64,000 bases of DNA from positions 868,001 through 932,000 of the forward strand of contig NZ_CP109150.1 in the NCBI RefSeq assembly GCF_035920365.1. Direction: 5' to 3'. This DNA comes from Micromonospora sp. NBC_01740 (GTDB lineage Bacteria; Actinomycetota; Actinomycetes; Mycobacteriales; Micromonosporaceae). This document shows, one piece after another, positions 24,414 through 30,770 of the stretch. The notes beneath the pieces are model-generated. The model was not told where the DNA came from and searched no databases. It saw nothing but the letters and a program-made list of their open reading frames with translations. Position 1 is the first letter of the stretch. Every line of letters begins with the position of its first letter. Position numbers and translations under genes: made by a program.

Positions 24414-24526
24414 GCGTGGCTCCAGATCAGGAGGGGTCCGGCGATCGGGACCCAGGCGAGGACGGTCAGGGCGGCGAGGTTGGCGAGCCGGCGGCGGCGC
24501 GACGGCCGGCCGTTCGGGGTGGTCAC
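24410..24526 (-). CDS. Tiny single-span membrane protein
   Basis: A 38-residue protein with a basic N-terminus (RPSRRRR) and one hydrophobic span (LANLAALTVLAWVPIAGPLL) near the C-terminus. The GTG overlaps the upstream stop (GTGA) and the TGA overlaps the next ATG. It follows another membrane-anchored small gene. Roles in superinfection exclusion or membrane modulation are common for such early phage proteins, but this is inference. Confidence 0.5.
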   Translation of the reverse strand: MTTPNGRPSRRRRLANLAALTVLAWVPIAGPLLIWSHA

Positions 24527-24789
24527 GCCGGGCTCCTCATGTCGAGGTAGTAGGTGTCGAGGCGCTCCACGGCGGCCCGCCGGTGCGCCCGGTGGTGGGC
24601 GGCGACTTCCTGCCGGTGCTCGATGGCGTCGGCGGGGATCGCGACCAGGGCGGCGTCGAGGGCGTCCAGCTCGGCGCGGGCGGTGCGCCAGTCGGCGGCG
24701 GCGTGGTGGCGTTCGACGAGCCGGCCGGCGAGGTAGGCGGCGGCGATGATCGCGGCGAGCGCGACCAGGGCCAGGAGCAGGCGGGCCAT
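24523..24789 (-). CDS. Small membrane-anchored phage protein
   Basis: An 88-residue protein with an N-terminal membrane span (LLLALVALAAIIAAAYLAG) and a helical, charged remainder (ADWRTARAELDALDAALV) on one side of the membrane. The layout resembles Rz-like or membrane-anchored coiled-coil proteins, although it lies far from any lysis module. It starts 1 base after the previous stop. Confidence 0.55.
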   Translation of the reverse strand: MARLLLALVALAAIIAAAYLAGRLVERHHAAADWRTARAELDALDAALVAIPADAIEHRQEVAAHHRAHRRAAVERLDTYYLDMRSPA

Positions 24790-24790
24790 G

Positions 24791-25171
24791 TCAGGCCGCC
24801 TCGGGCATGGTGTCGGCCACGCCCCCGCAGTCCGGGCCGTCGCACGTGTCGTCGACGGTGCAGGCGAAGTCCAAGACAGCCTGCTTGACGTCGGGGTCGG
24901 CGGTGACCACGTCGTTGGCGCGGGTCCAGTCGATGCCGGAGGCGGTCAGCCATCGGGTGGCGTAGCGCACGCAGGTGAGGCAGCCGGAGATGGGGAACAC
25001 CAACTGGCCGCTGGGGGTGTGGGTGATGATCCAGCCGCCGTGGAGCTTGTTGTCTTCGGTGGCCGGCGTGATGGCCAGGCCGGGGGCGACATGCTCGCCG
25101 ATGGTGGTCAGTTCGGTGACGGGTCCGTCGGGGCGGTCCTGCATGCGGATGGTGACGGAGACGATGCTCAT
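24791..25171 (-). CDS. Phage protein with cysteine pairs, function unknown
   Basis: A 126-residue protein. A strand-rich N-terminus (SIVSVTIRMQDRPDGPVTEL) is followed by ISGCLTCVRYATRWL (CxxC), and cysteines recur near the C-terminus (ACTVDDTCDGPDCGG), so a metal site or disulfides are possible. The ATG overlaps the upstream stop. It belongs to the same overlapping chain of small early genes. No known family was recognised. Confidence 0.55.
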   Translation of the reverse strand: MSIVSVTIRMQDRPDGPVTELTTIGEHVAPGLAITPATEDNKLHGGWIITHTPSGQLVFPISGCLTCVRYATRWLTASGIDWTRANDVVTADPDVKQAVLDFACTVDDTCDGPDCGGVADTMPEAA

Positions 25172-25383
25172 GCGGCGGCCCTCCAGTGGGCGAGGTGGAT
25201 GACGGGGGCGTAGGCCAGCTCGATGCGGTCCCGGGTGGCGTCGCACACCTCGGTGGACCAGTCACCCGGCAGGCCGTCGGCGGGCACGAGGCGGGGACGC
25301 CACGGGGCCGGCATGGTCGGGTTGGCCTCGTAGAAGTCAGCCAGGGCGCGCAGCCCGGCGATCAGTTCCTCGCGGGTGCTCAT
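25168..25383 (-). CDS. Small early phage protein of unknown function
   Basis: A 71-residue protein starting with a clear amphipathic helix (STREELIAGLRALADFYEANP), a pattern repeated in many actinophage early proteins that begin with a REELIAGLRxLADFLE-like helix. A short strand region follows. The ATG overlaps the upstream stop (ATGA). The function is unknown. Confidence 0.55.
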   Translation of the reverse strand: MSTREELIAGLRALADFYEANPTMPAPWRPRLVPADGLPGDWSTEVCDATRDRIELAYAPVIHLAHWRAAA

Positions 25384-25691
25384 CGGGCACCGCCGGCCAG
25401 CTCGGTGCGGTAGTGGCCGGCGAGCAGCTCGTACACGCTCTGGTCGTCGTCGGCGTCGGCCAACGCGCGGACCTCGTCGGCGTGGCGGCGGCCCATCGAG
25501 TCGATGACCTCGCCGGCCGGGTCGAGCAGGGCGAGGTGGTTGCCGAGCAGGTCGTAGGAGACTTGCCCGTGCTCGCCGGTGACGGTCCAGCGGTGGCCGA
25601 TCTCGCGCTGGGTCTTGTTGGTGGCGAGCAGTTCGCCGGTGTTGTTCTGGCGCTCTGCCAGGCGGGCGGCCTGGTCGGGGCTCTGGGTCAT
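25380..25691 (-). CDS. Early phage protein of unknown function
   Basis: A 103-residue protein with a polar helical N-terminus (SPDQAARLAERQNNTG), a beta segment (HRWTVTGEHGQVSYDLLGN) and an acidic C-terminus (DEVRALADADDDQSVYELL). AGGGAG precedes the ATG. A 92-base gap separates it from the previous gene, so it may be less tightly coupled than its neighbours. Confidence 0.55.
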   Translation of the reverse strand: MTQSPDQAARLAERQNNTGELLATNKTQREIGHRWTVTGEHGQVSYDLLGNHLALLDPAGEVIDSMGRRHADEVRALADADDDQSVYELLAGHYRTELAGGAR

Positions 25692-25758
25692 GCGATACTC
25701 CCTGGGTTCGGGCGTCCCTGCCGGTCTTGGCGGATTGCGGGGGCGCCGTTCTGTGTCT

Positions 25759-25774
25759 CGGGCCGGGCGGCCCG
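25759..25774 (-). other. Small inverted repeat in an early gap
   Basis: A 6-bp GC stem (CGGGCC/GGCCCG) with a 4-base loop lies in the 92-base space between two early genes. It could attenuate early transcription, but short GC palindromes arise often by chance in this genome. Confidence 0.25.
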
Positions 25775-25783
25775 GACGGGGTC

Positions 25784-25972
25784 TCAGGCGGCGTCGGCCG
25801 CCGGGGCGACCGCGGCGTCGGGCTCGTTGAGCGGGCGCCACACCTCGTCGCGCACCGGGCTCAGAAGCGCCGCCATCTGGTCGACCTGCCGGTCGGTGAG
25901 GGGCGGGAAGTCGGCCACCGCGGCAGCGCCGGCGGCCCGGATCTCTTCGGGGGTGCGCAGCGGGCGGGTCAT
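25784..25972 (-). CDS. Small early phage protein of unknown function
   Basis: A 62-residue protein; the core (TPEEIRAAGAAAVADFPPLTDRQ) is a helix followed by a PPLTDRQVDQMAALL turn-helix, a pattern often seen in actinobacterial proteins encoded beside HTH regulators. The start overlaps the HTH gene stop (ATGA), so the two are translated together. The alanine-rich tail is low-complexity. Confidence 0.55.
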   Translation of the reverse strand: MTRPLRTPEEIRAAGAAAVADFPPLTDRQVDQMAALLSPVRDEVWRPLNEPDAAVAPAADAA

Positions 25973-26205
25973 CGGACTTCCGCCCGGAAGAAGCGGTGCG
26001 CCACCTTTGGCAGGGCCAGCCAGACCCGAGCGATGAACTCGTTGTTGGGGTCTGCCTTGCCGTTGGCGACCTTGGAGAACGTCGGCCGGGGGATGCCGAG
26101 GAACGCGGCCTTGGCGTCCTTGGTGGTGTGACCGATGGGCTCGACCACCGCGTCGAACTCGGTGGCGAGGAAGACCATCCGCGGTCGTGGCTGCTGTTCT
26201 GTCAC
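25969..26205 (-). CDS. Cro-like HTH protein, first gene of the early transcript
   Basis: A 78-residue protein with a helix-turn-helix around GHTTKDAKAAFLGIPRPTFSKV, ending in LPKVAHRFFRAEVR. As the first leftward gene opposite the repressor it occupies the position of Cro. I chose the GTG at 26205 because a TAGCGT hexamer lies 7 bases upstream, fitting a leaderless message. A GTG at 26214 and an ATG at 26178 are alternatives. One palindromic operator overlaps its start codon. Confidence 0.7.
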   Translation of the reverse strand: MTEQQPRPRMVFLATEFDAVVEPIGHTTKDAKAAFLGIPRPTFSKVANGKADPNNEFIARVWLALPKVAHRFFRAEVR

Positions 26206-26210
26206 GAACA
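26195..26210. promoter_or_regulatory. Phage operator copy 1 (overlaps early gene start)
   Basis: TGTTCT and CGAACA half-sites separated by GTCA form an imperfect palindrome with one mismatch, sharing the sequence GCTGTTCTGTC with copy 2 located 29 bases away. It covers the predicted transcription start and the start codon of the Cro-like gene, where a bound repressor would block RNA polymerase. Confidence 0.7.
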
Positions 26211-26212
26211 CC

Positions 26213-26242
26213 ACGCTAGACGCTGTTCTGTCGAGAACACAA
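26213..26242 (-). promoter_or_regulatory. Leftward early promoter
   Basis: On the minus strand, TTGTGT (26242-26237) and TAGCGT (26218-26213) are separated by 18 bases, and the GTG of the Cro-like gene lies 7 bases beyond the -10. Operator copy 2 sits between the hexamers and copy 1 on the start site. Confidence 0.6.
26224..26239. promoter_or_regulatory. Phage operator copy 2
   Basis: TGTTCT and AGAACA form a perfect 6-bp inverted repeat around GTCG, lying over the -35/spacer of the leftward early promoter. A related but closer-spaced TTCTAGAA occurs at 26259-26266 on the repressor side. The arrangement is that of a temperate phage immunity operator. Confidence 0.75.
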
Positions 26243-26416
26243 GTCCTACGGATGGCTTTTCTAGAACGCCAGCCGTCGGCTACGCTGCGACATATGGCGA
26301 ACGCATCGGTAGCTCAACCTGCGTCTATATCGGCCGGTCGAGGCGGGATACGCGGGGGCCCTGTGGCGTACGCCGTGGGTCGCGCTCGCGTGCAAAATCG
26401 CCTAGGCTCCGTTCTC

Positions 26417-26878
26417 GTGGGAACGCCAACCTGGGATCACGAAGCCTTCTACACGTTCGTGATCGCTCGGGCGAAAAACCTGGGGATCGCCGACTCGACA
26501 GCGTCGCTGGCCAGGGCTGCTGGGCTGACCCACAGTCAGCTCTCAAAGTGGTTCCGTGGGCACGAGCGCCCCCGCCCGGACAGCCTCCAGAAGCTCGCCA
26601 CGGCCATCGCCCTGCCCGAGGAGCGAGCCAAGGGCGAAACCCCCTACACGCAGCTCCTAGTGCTGACCGGCCACCTACAGCAGCACCAGGCAGGGCTGGC
26701 TGCCCCGCCCACCCCTCCCCCGGTCGTGGAGCGCGACCCGATCGTCGTCGAGCTGGAGCAGATGCTCGGCGGGACCTCGAAGCTCAGCGAAGAGGAGCGC
26801 GACGTCCTGCGCGGCCTGGTCGACCGGGTCCTCGCCGGGTGGCGGCCCCAGCGCAACGGGCGGCGCCGTACCGCCTAG
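26417..26878 (+). CDS. HTH immunity repressor
   Basis: A 153-residue protein and the only rightward phage gene in the window. Residues 10-65 hold a helix-turn-helix (ADSTASLARAAGLTHSQLSK, WFRGHERPRPDSLQKLATA). The C-terminus is helical (KLSEEERDVLRGLVDRVLAG) and may dimerise. The frame stays open upstream to 26135, but third-position GC falls sharply before 26417, and TAGGCT lies 8 bases before this GTG, so a leaderless start here is preferred over the ATG at 26294. It faces the operator-controlled early promoter. Confidence 0.75.
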   Translation: MGTPTWDHEAFYTFVIARAKNLGIADSTASLARAAGLTHSQLSKWFRGHERPRPDSLQKLATAIALPEERAKGETPYTQLLVLTGHLQQHQAGLAAPPTPPPVVERDPIVVELEQMLGGTSKLSEEERDVLRGLVDRVLAGWRPQRNGRRRTA

Positions 26879-28272
26879 ACCGGCTCCAGATCCACCGTTG
26901 ACGGATCGAACCCAGGCCCTCGCTTCCGCGAGGGCCTGATCGTTATGCGCAGCAGCGCGCCGACCGCCGCCCGCTGGCGGTGCAGTCCCAGGGCATCCCA
27001 GCCGGCCCGGTCGATACCCCACATGCCGTCGAGGATGGTGGGCATCTGGGCGGCGGCTACCTGCGCCCGCAGCTCCCCGATTCGCTTGTCGAGCCGGCGC
27101 ACCGACAGCCGGAGCACGTCGGCACCCATCTCGTCGTCGTCGCCGAACTCGGCGATCACCTGCTCGCGCCGACTGGACAACCGTTGCAGCTCGGCGACTA
27201 GGGGCGCGGTGTCGGGGGCGACAGGCTGCATCCGGGCGCGGAGCTTCTCGTCGCCGAGCCGGGCCAACACCGCGCCGATGACGTACTCGTCGAGGTGGTG
27301 CATGGCCCGGTGGGTCTTGCGACAGCCGGGCGTGATGCATCCGTATCCGGTGAGCTGCCTGCCTCTGCTGTTCATGCGCACCGCGACGGGCTGCTGGCAT
27401 GGACCGCACCGGGCGATGCCGGACAGCAGGTAGCGGCGGGAGTTGGAGGCGTAGTCGAACGTGGCGGCCTTGCGGTCGAGGACCGCGCCGACCGCTTCCC
27501 ACGTCTCGCGGTCGAGAATGGCCGGCCAGGCGGCCGGTCCGACGATGACCCCTCGATGCGACAGAAGCCCCGCCATGCGGGGCTTCGTGAGTACCTTTTT
27601 GAGGCTGCCGTGGGTCCAGGGCGCGCCGGTGACCGTGCTGATGCCCCGCTGGTTGAGGTCGCGGACGATGGCGCCCATCGGCTCGCCGGCGAGGACTCGG
27701 CCGGCCACCTCGCGGATGACGACTGCGTCGGCGTCACGGACGTGCAGCCCGTCGGGCTCGAACCCGTAAGCCCGTCCGCCACGCCCGCCGAGGCGGGTGA
27801 TCCCTTGCTCGGCGAGACGGTCGAACTTGGCGCGCATCCGCCTACTGGTGTTGTCGACTTCCCGCTTCGCTACGGCGGCCTCAATGCGTAGGACGAACTG
27901 GTCCTCGGGGTTGCCGAGGTCCCGTTCTCCGGTGGGTGAGGCGAGCAGCGTGCCGGCCTGGGCCAGGCGCAGGAGGACTTCCAGGTCCCATGGCTGCCGG
28001 ATGAGTCGGTCTCCGTGATAGACGACGATGGCGTCGATCTCGCCCCGGGTGATGGCTTCGAGCATCGCCTCCCAGCCCTTGCGGCGCACGGTGTGCTTCC
28101 AGGCGGAGACGGAGTTGTCGACGTAAACGTGCTCGGGACTAACCGACCAGTTGCGGGCTTGGGCGAGTCGGCGGCAGACCAGCTCCTGCTCGTCGACCTT
28201 GACGGTGTCGCCGAGGCGGGCGAGGCTGATACGGCAGTAGATGGCGGCTCTGACCTGCGGCTTGGGGGGCAC
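26875..28272 (-). CDS. Large serine recombinase (phage integrase)
   Basis: A 465-residue serine integrase. The catalytic domain begins AAIYCRISLARLGD (Ser in YCRIS), with HGDRLIRQPWDLE, SPTGERDLG and the helix E entry. The recombinase domain contains GGRAYGFEPDG and SLKKVLTKPRMAGLLSHRG. The zinc ribbon is CGPCQQPVAVRM...CITPGC, and a coiled-coil segment follows (LVAELQRLSSRREQVIAEFG). It is adjacent to the attachment junction, as expected. Its stop overlaps the repressor stop on the other strand in a shared CTAG. TAACGT lies 7 bases before the GTG, so the message may be leaderless. Confidence 0.93.
   Translation of the reverse strand: MPPKPQVRAAIYCRISLARLGDTVKVDEQELVCRRLAQARNWSVSPEHVYVDNSVSAWKHTVRRKGWEAMLEAITRGEIDAIVVYHGDRLIRQPWDLEVLLRLAQAGTLLASPTGERDLGNPEDQFVLRIEAAVAKREVDNTSRRMRAKFDRLAEQGITRLGGRGGRAYGFEPDGLHVRDADAVVIREVAGRVLAGEPMGAIVRDLNQRGISTVTGAPWTHGSLKKVLTKPRMAGLLSHRGVIVGPAAWPAILDRETWEAVGAVLDRKAATFDYASNSRRYLLSGIARCGPCQQPVAVRMNSRGRQLTGYGCITPGCRKTHRAMHHLDEYVIGAVLARLGDEKLRARMQPVAPDTAPLVAELQRLSSRREQVIAEFGDDDEMGADVLRLSVRRLDKRIGELRAQVAAAQMPTILDGMWGIDRAGWDALGLHRQRAAVGALLRITIRPSRKRGPGFDPSTVDLEPV
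26914..26937 (+). terminator. Repressor terminator inside the integrase 3' end
   Basis: A perfect 10-bp stem (26914-26923 and 26928-26937, AGGCCCTCGC and its complement) with a 4-base loop begins 36 bases after the repressor stop. It lies within the last codons of the oppositely oriented integrase gene. Confidence 0.6.
27564..27586 (-). other. Perfect hairpin inside the integrase coding sequence
   Basis: GAAGCCCCGC (27564-27573) and its complement (27577-27586) pair around CAT, a 10-bp stem with a minimal loop. It falls in the recombinase domain (KPRMAGLLSH). It resembles a terminator stem and shares AGCCCCGC with the hairpin at 12105. Confidence 0.6.
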
Positions 28273-28310
28273 GGGGAGTACGTTATCGCGTTGCCTCTAT
28301 GGGCTCCATG
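28273..28310. other. Right prophage attachment junction (approximate)
   Basis: Moving leftward, chromosomal alaX coding sequence stays in frame up to about the codons for GGNMEP (28298-28315), then becomes five unrelated codons and a TAA at 28283, just before the integrase promoter. The crossover therefore lies roughly between 28283 and 28300. The exact core cannot be set without the left junction. Confidence 0.7.
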
Positions 28311-28696
28311 TTGCCGCCCGTGACGAGCGCGCCGAAGTCGCGGAACACCACCCCGCAGAGCACGTGCAGCCCGGAGTGGGTCCGCATCAGCCGGGTGCGC
28401 CGGTCGTCCTCGACCGCGCCGGTGACCGCCGTGCCGGCCGGCGGCAACGGGTCGCCCTCGACCGGGATCAGCCAGAGGTCGTCGCCCTTGCGGGTGCCGG
28501 CGATGCGGGTCTGCACCCCCTGCCAGAGCAGTACGCCGTGGTCCGGCGGCTGCCCGCCGCCGCCCGGATAGAACGCCGACCGGTCCAGCACGATGCCCTG
28601 CGCGGGATCGGCGTGCAGCACCGTGCACTCCCACTCCCGCAGTGTCGGATCGGCGAGGTCCAGCCGGTGCGTACGACCGTGGTGTGTGACGCCCAT
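28283..28696 (-). pseudogene. alaX: AlaX-type alanyl-tRNA editing protein, truncated by the prophage
   Basis: 137 residues remain of a protein normally about 240 long. The N-terminal beta-barrel (RSAFYPGGGGQPPDHGVL, the conserved FYPxGGGQPxD) and the first zinc-ligand pair in RTHSGLHVL (HxxxH) are intact, followed by VFRDFGALVTGGNMEP. The frame then runs into phage sequence and stops. The second zinc pair (Cys and His) and the rest of the editing domain lie beyond the prophage. The remnant probably cannot hydrolyse Ser-tRNA(Ala). TAACGT lies 8 bases upstream of the ATG. Confidence 0.85.
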
Positions 28697-28707
28697 GTCA
28701 GGGCACG

Positions 28708-29595
28708 TTACTCGTTGAGGAAGGCGGATATCCGGCTTCGCAGGTCGGCGCGTTCCGTCCAGAGGACGCCGGGCCGGTCGTACACGTGCAGGGTGGCCCG
28801 GGGCAGCGCGGCGGCGAGCTGCTCGGCGACCTCGACCGGGTGCAGGTCGTCGCCGGCACAGCCGATCACCAGGGCCGGCGCGGTGACGGCGGCCAGCGAA
28901 CCGGCGTCGCGCAGGGGTGCCTGCTCGGGCAGGCTCGCCAGCCCCGGGGCGAGCCCGTCGCGCAGGAGCTGGTCGAGGCGTTGGCGCAGGTAGGCCCAGC
29001 CGGCCGGGGTGTTGCGTACGGCGGGCGGCAGCTCGGCCTGGACCACGTCGGCCACGGCGGCGGCGTCGCCGCTCTCCACGGCCTCGAACAGGGCGGTCAG
29101 CCGGGCCCGGGCGACCTCGCCGCGCGGCCGGTCGAGCGCCGCGGGCAGGAAGACGACGAGTCGCTCGAAGCGTTCGGGGCTCTCGGCGAGCAGCCGGCAG
29201 AGCGCGCCCGCGCCGAGGCTGGCGCCGAAGGCCCGGGTGGCGCCGCCGAGGTCGGCGACCGCGCGCAGGTCGCGGGCGAGGTCCAGGTAGCTCCACGGGC
29301 CGGGCGGCGCGTCGGAGCGGCCGTGCCCGCGGAACTGGAAGAACAGCTTGCGGCCCGTCACCCCGCTGCCGAAGGGCCGGGTGGTGGCGATGCCGTTGCC
29401 CAACCCGTGGGCGAACACCGTGACCGGGTCACCCGCGCCGGTGAGGAGCTGCTCCAGGTGTACGCCGTGCGGCGTGGCGACCAGCTCGGTGTCCGGCTCC
29501 GGCAGGGCCGGTCGGCCGGTACGCGGGCCACCCGGGCCCGGCCCCCAGGTGCGGGGCCCGCCGTCCGGCGGGGGCGGCCAGCGGAAACCCCTCAC
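28708..29595 (-). CDS. Alpha/beta-hydrolase fold protein
   Basis: A 295-residue protein. The oxyanion strand AHGLGNG is near residue 63, the strand/loop FQFRGHGRSDAPPG near 85, the nucleophile elbow GASLGAG near 122, and a candidate acid in CAGDDLHP near 245. The segment that usually carries the catalytic His (GHxLxxE) reads RPGVLWTERAD, so the His seems absent. Activity may be lost or the protein may use another residue. The GTG overlaps the DUF2516 gene stop; the proline-rich first 35 residues are poorly conserved-looking. Confidence 0.75.
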   Translation of the reverse strand: MRGFRWPPPPDGGPRTWGPGPGGPRTGRPALPEPDTELVATPHGVHLEQLLTGAGDPVTVFAHGLGNGIATTRPFGSGVTGRKLFFQFRGHGRSDAPPGPWSYLDLARDLRAVADLGGATRAFGASLGAGALCRLLAESPERFERLVVFLPAALDRPRGEVARARLTALFEAVESGDAAAVADVVQAELPPAVRNTPAGWAYLRQRLDQLLRDGLAPGLASLPEQAPLRDAGSLAAVTAPALVIGCAGDDLHPVEVAEQLAAALPRATLHVYDRPGVLWTERADLRSRISAFLNE

Positions 29596-29906
29596 CAGAA
29601 GCCTTTGCCGTCGCTCAGGTCGCGCAGCCCCACCCGGACGTCGAGCAGGTAGATCAGGCCGGCGGCGATGCCGACGAGCCCGAAGAGGCTGATCGGGCCG
29701 AAGCCGAGCAGGGTCAGCACCAGGCAGACGGCGAGGATGGCGATCCAGCCGCCCTTGGGCAGGGTGCCGATGGCGGAGAAGGCGTCGGAACGCTGGGTGA
29801 TGGCGTGCACCAGGGCGATGCCCTGCACGACCAACGCGAAGACGAGCAGGATCAGCTCGATCACGTAGCGAACATCGAAGGCGAAGAGCGGCGCGGCGTA
29901 GGCCAT
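29592..29906 (-). CDS. DUF2516-like membrane protein
   Basis: A 104-residue membrane protein with three hydrophobic segments (IELILLVFALVVQGIALV, GWIAILAVCLVLTLLG and GLVGIAAGLIYLLDVR), matching the actinobacterial DUF2516 family. The ATG at 29906 lies 7 bases after TAAGCT on the minus strand, consistent with a leaderless message. It is translated together with the following hydrolase gene (GTGA). The function is unknown. Confidence 0.8.
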   Translation of the reverse strand: MAYAAPLFAFDVRYVIELILLVFALVVQGIALVHAITQRSDAFSAIGTLPKGGWIAILAVCLVLTLLGFGPISLFGLVGIAAGLIYLLDVRVGLRDLSDGKGFW

Positions 29907-29975
29907 GTCGGCAAGCTTATGCCGGTGACCCCGGATCGTCCGACAGGACGCATCCGGGGTCACCGGCGGAACGAT

Positions 29976-30770
29976 CTACTCGGCGGCCGGGCGGGTCCGC
30001 TTGGTGGCCCGGGGCAGCTTCGCCGACGGGGTGGCGGCCGGCTCGGCGGCGGCCTTGGCGGCCTTGGTGGCCCGGGTCGTCGCCTTCTTCGCGGCGGCCG
30101 GCTTGGCCTCCAGCACCTCGGCCACGTCGGCCGGGGTCGGCACCTCGTCGGTCGCGGCCTGGGTCGGCACGTCGGTGGTCACGGCCGGGGTCGGCACGTC
30201 GGCGGTGACGGACCGCACGGTGGCCGGCTTCGCGACGGCCTCGGCCGGCTCGGCCTCGGTCGCCTCGATGTCGGCGTTCACGGTCTCGGCGGCCTCCAGC
30301 ACGCCGGCCCCGACGACCCGCTCACCCCGGGCGACCAGCGCGACGTACGCGGCCTGCGCCCGTTCCTGTGCGGCCTGGGCGCCGGCGACCACCACGGCGG
30401 CGTTGCGGGTGGCCAGCGCACGGAGCCGGTCGAGGTCGGCGACCTCGCGCAGCCGCTCCAGGTCGGCGACCTCACGCAGCTTGTTCAGGTCGGCGGCCTC
30501 ACGCAGGCGCTTCAGGTCCAGCTCGGCCGGGACGGCCTTCTCGCGCAGTCCCTCGGCGGTCAGGTTCGCCGTACGCAGCGTGTCGTTGGCCTTCTGGCGC
30601 AGCTCGACGCCGGTGACGACGGCCTTGCCACCCAGGTCGGCGACGACCTTGGTGCCGAGGTCGGTCACCACGGCGGGGAGCTTGCGCAGCTGCTGGAGGG
30701 CGAGCTCGCCCGCGCCCGCGGCGGCGTAGATCGGGGCCGGGATGCGGCTGGTCTTCGGCTGGGTCATCAC
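29976..30770 (-). CDS. HBHA-like heparin-binding/coiled-coil protein
   Basis: A 264-residue protein resembling mycobacterial heparin-binding haemagglutinin: an N-terminal segment with PIYAAAGAGELALQQLRKLP, a middle coiled coil of near-repeats (LREAADLNK, LREVADLER, LREVADLDR) and a lysine/alanine/proline-rich tail (AAAKKATTRATKAAKAAAE). In mycobacteria this family binds glycans on host cells; here a surface or polarity role is more likely. It overlaps the HTH regulator gene by an ATGATG start, so the two form an operon. Confidence 0.75.
   Translation of the reverse strand: MMTQPKTSRIPAPIYAAAGAGELALQQLRKLPAVVTDLGTKVVADLGGKAVVTGVELRQKANDTLRTANLTAEGLREKAVPAELDLKRLREAADLNKLREVADLERLREVADLDRLRALATRNAAVVVAGAQAAQERAQAAYVALVARGERVVGAGVLEAAETVNADIEATEAEPAEAVAKPATVRSVTADVPTPAVTTDVPTQAATDEVPTPADVAEVLEAKPAAAKKATTRATKAAKAAAEPAATPSAKLPRATKRTRPAAE

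Larger units (their letters stand above)
1..28290. mobile_element. Integrated siphovirus-like prophage (right part)
   Basis: Packaging, head, tail, replication, recombination, immunity and integration genes follow one another without host genes in between, nearly all on the minus strand. The right boundary lies just past the serine integrase, inside a truncated chromosomal alaX gene. The left boundary is outside the window, because the tape measure gene runs off the edge and no distal tail, lysis or left attachment site is present. The recognisable structural set is complete up to the edge and no frameshifted phage gene was noticed, so the element could still be functional, but that is inference. 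Confidence 0.95.

Noticed and set aside
26135..26416. Extended N-terminus for the repressor
   Set aside because: Third-position GC is low and the region contains the operators, while a promoter-like hexamer lies just before GTG 26417. I kept it only as an alternative.
28273..28310. tRNA gene as attachment site
   Set aside because: No cloverleaf or T-arm sequence is present; the disrupted gene is a protein-coding alaX.
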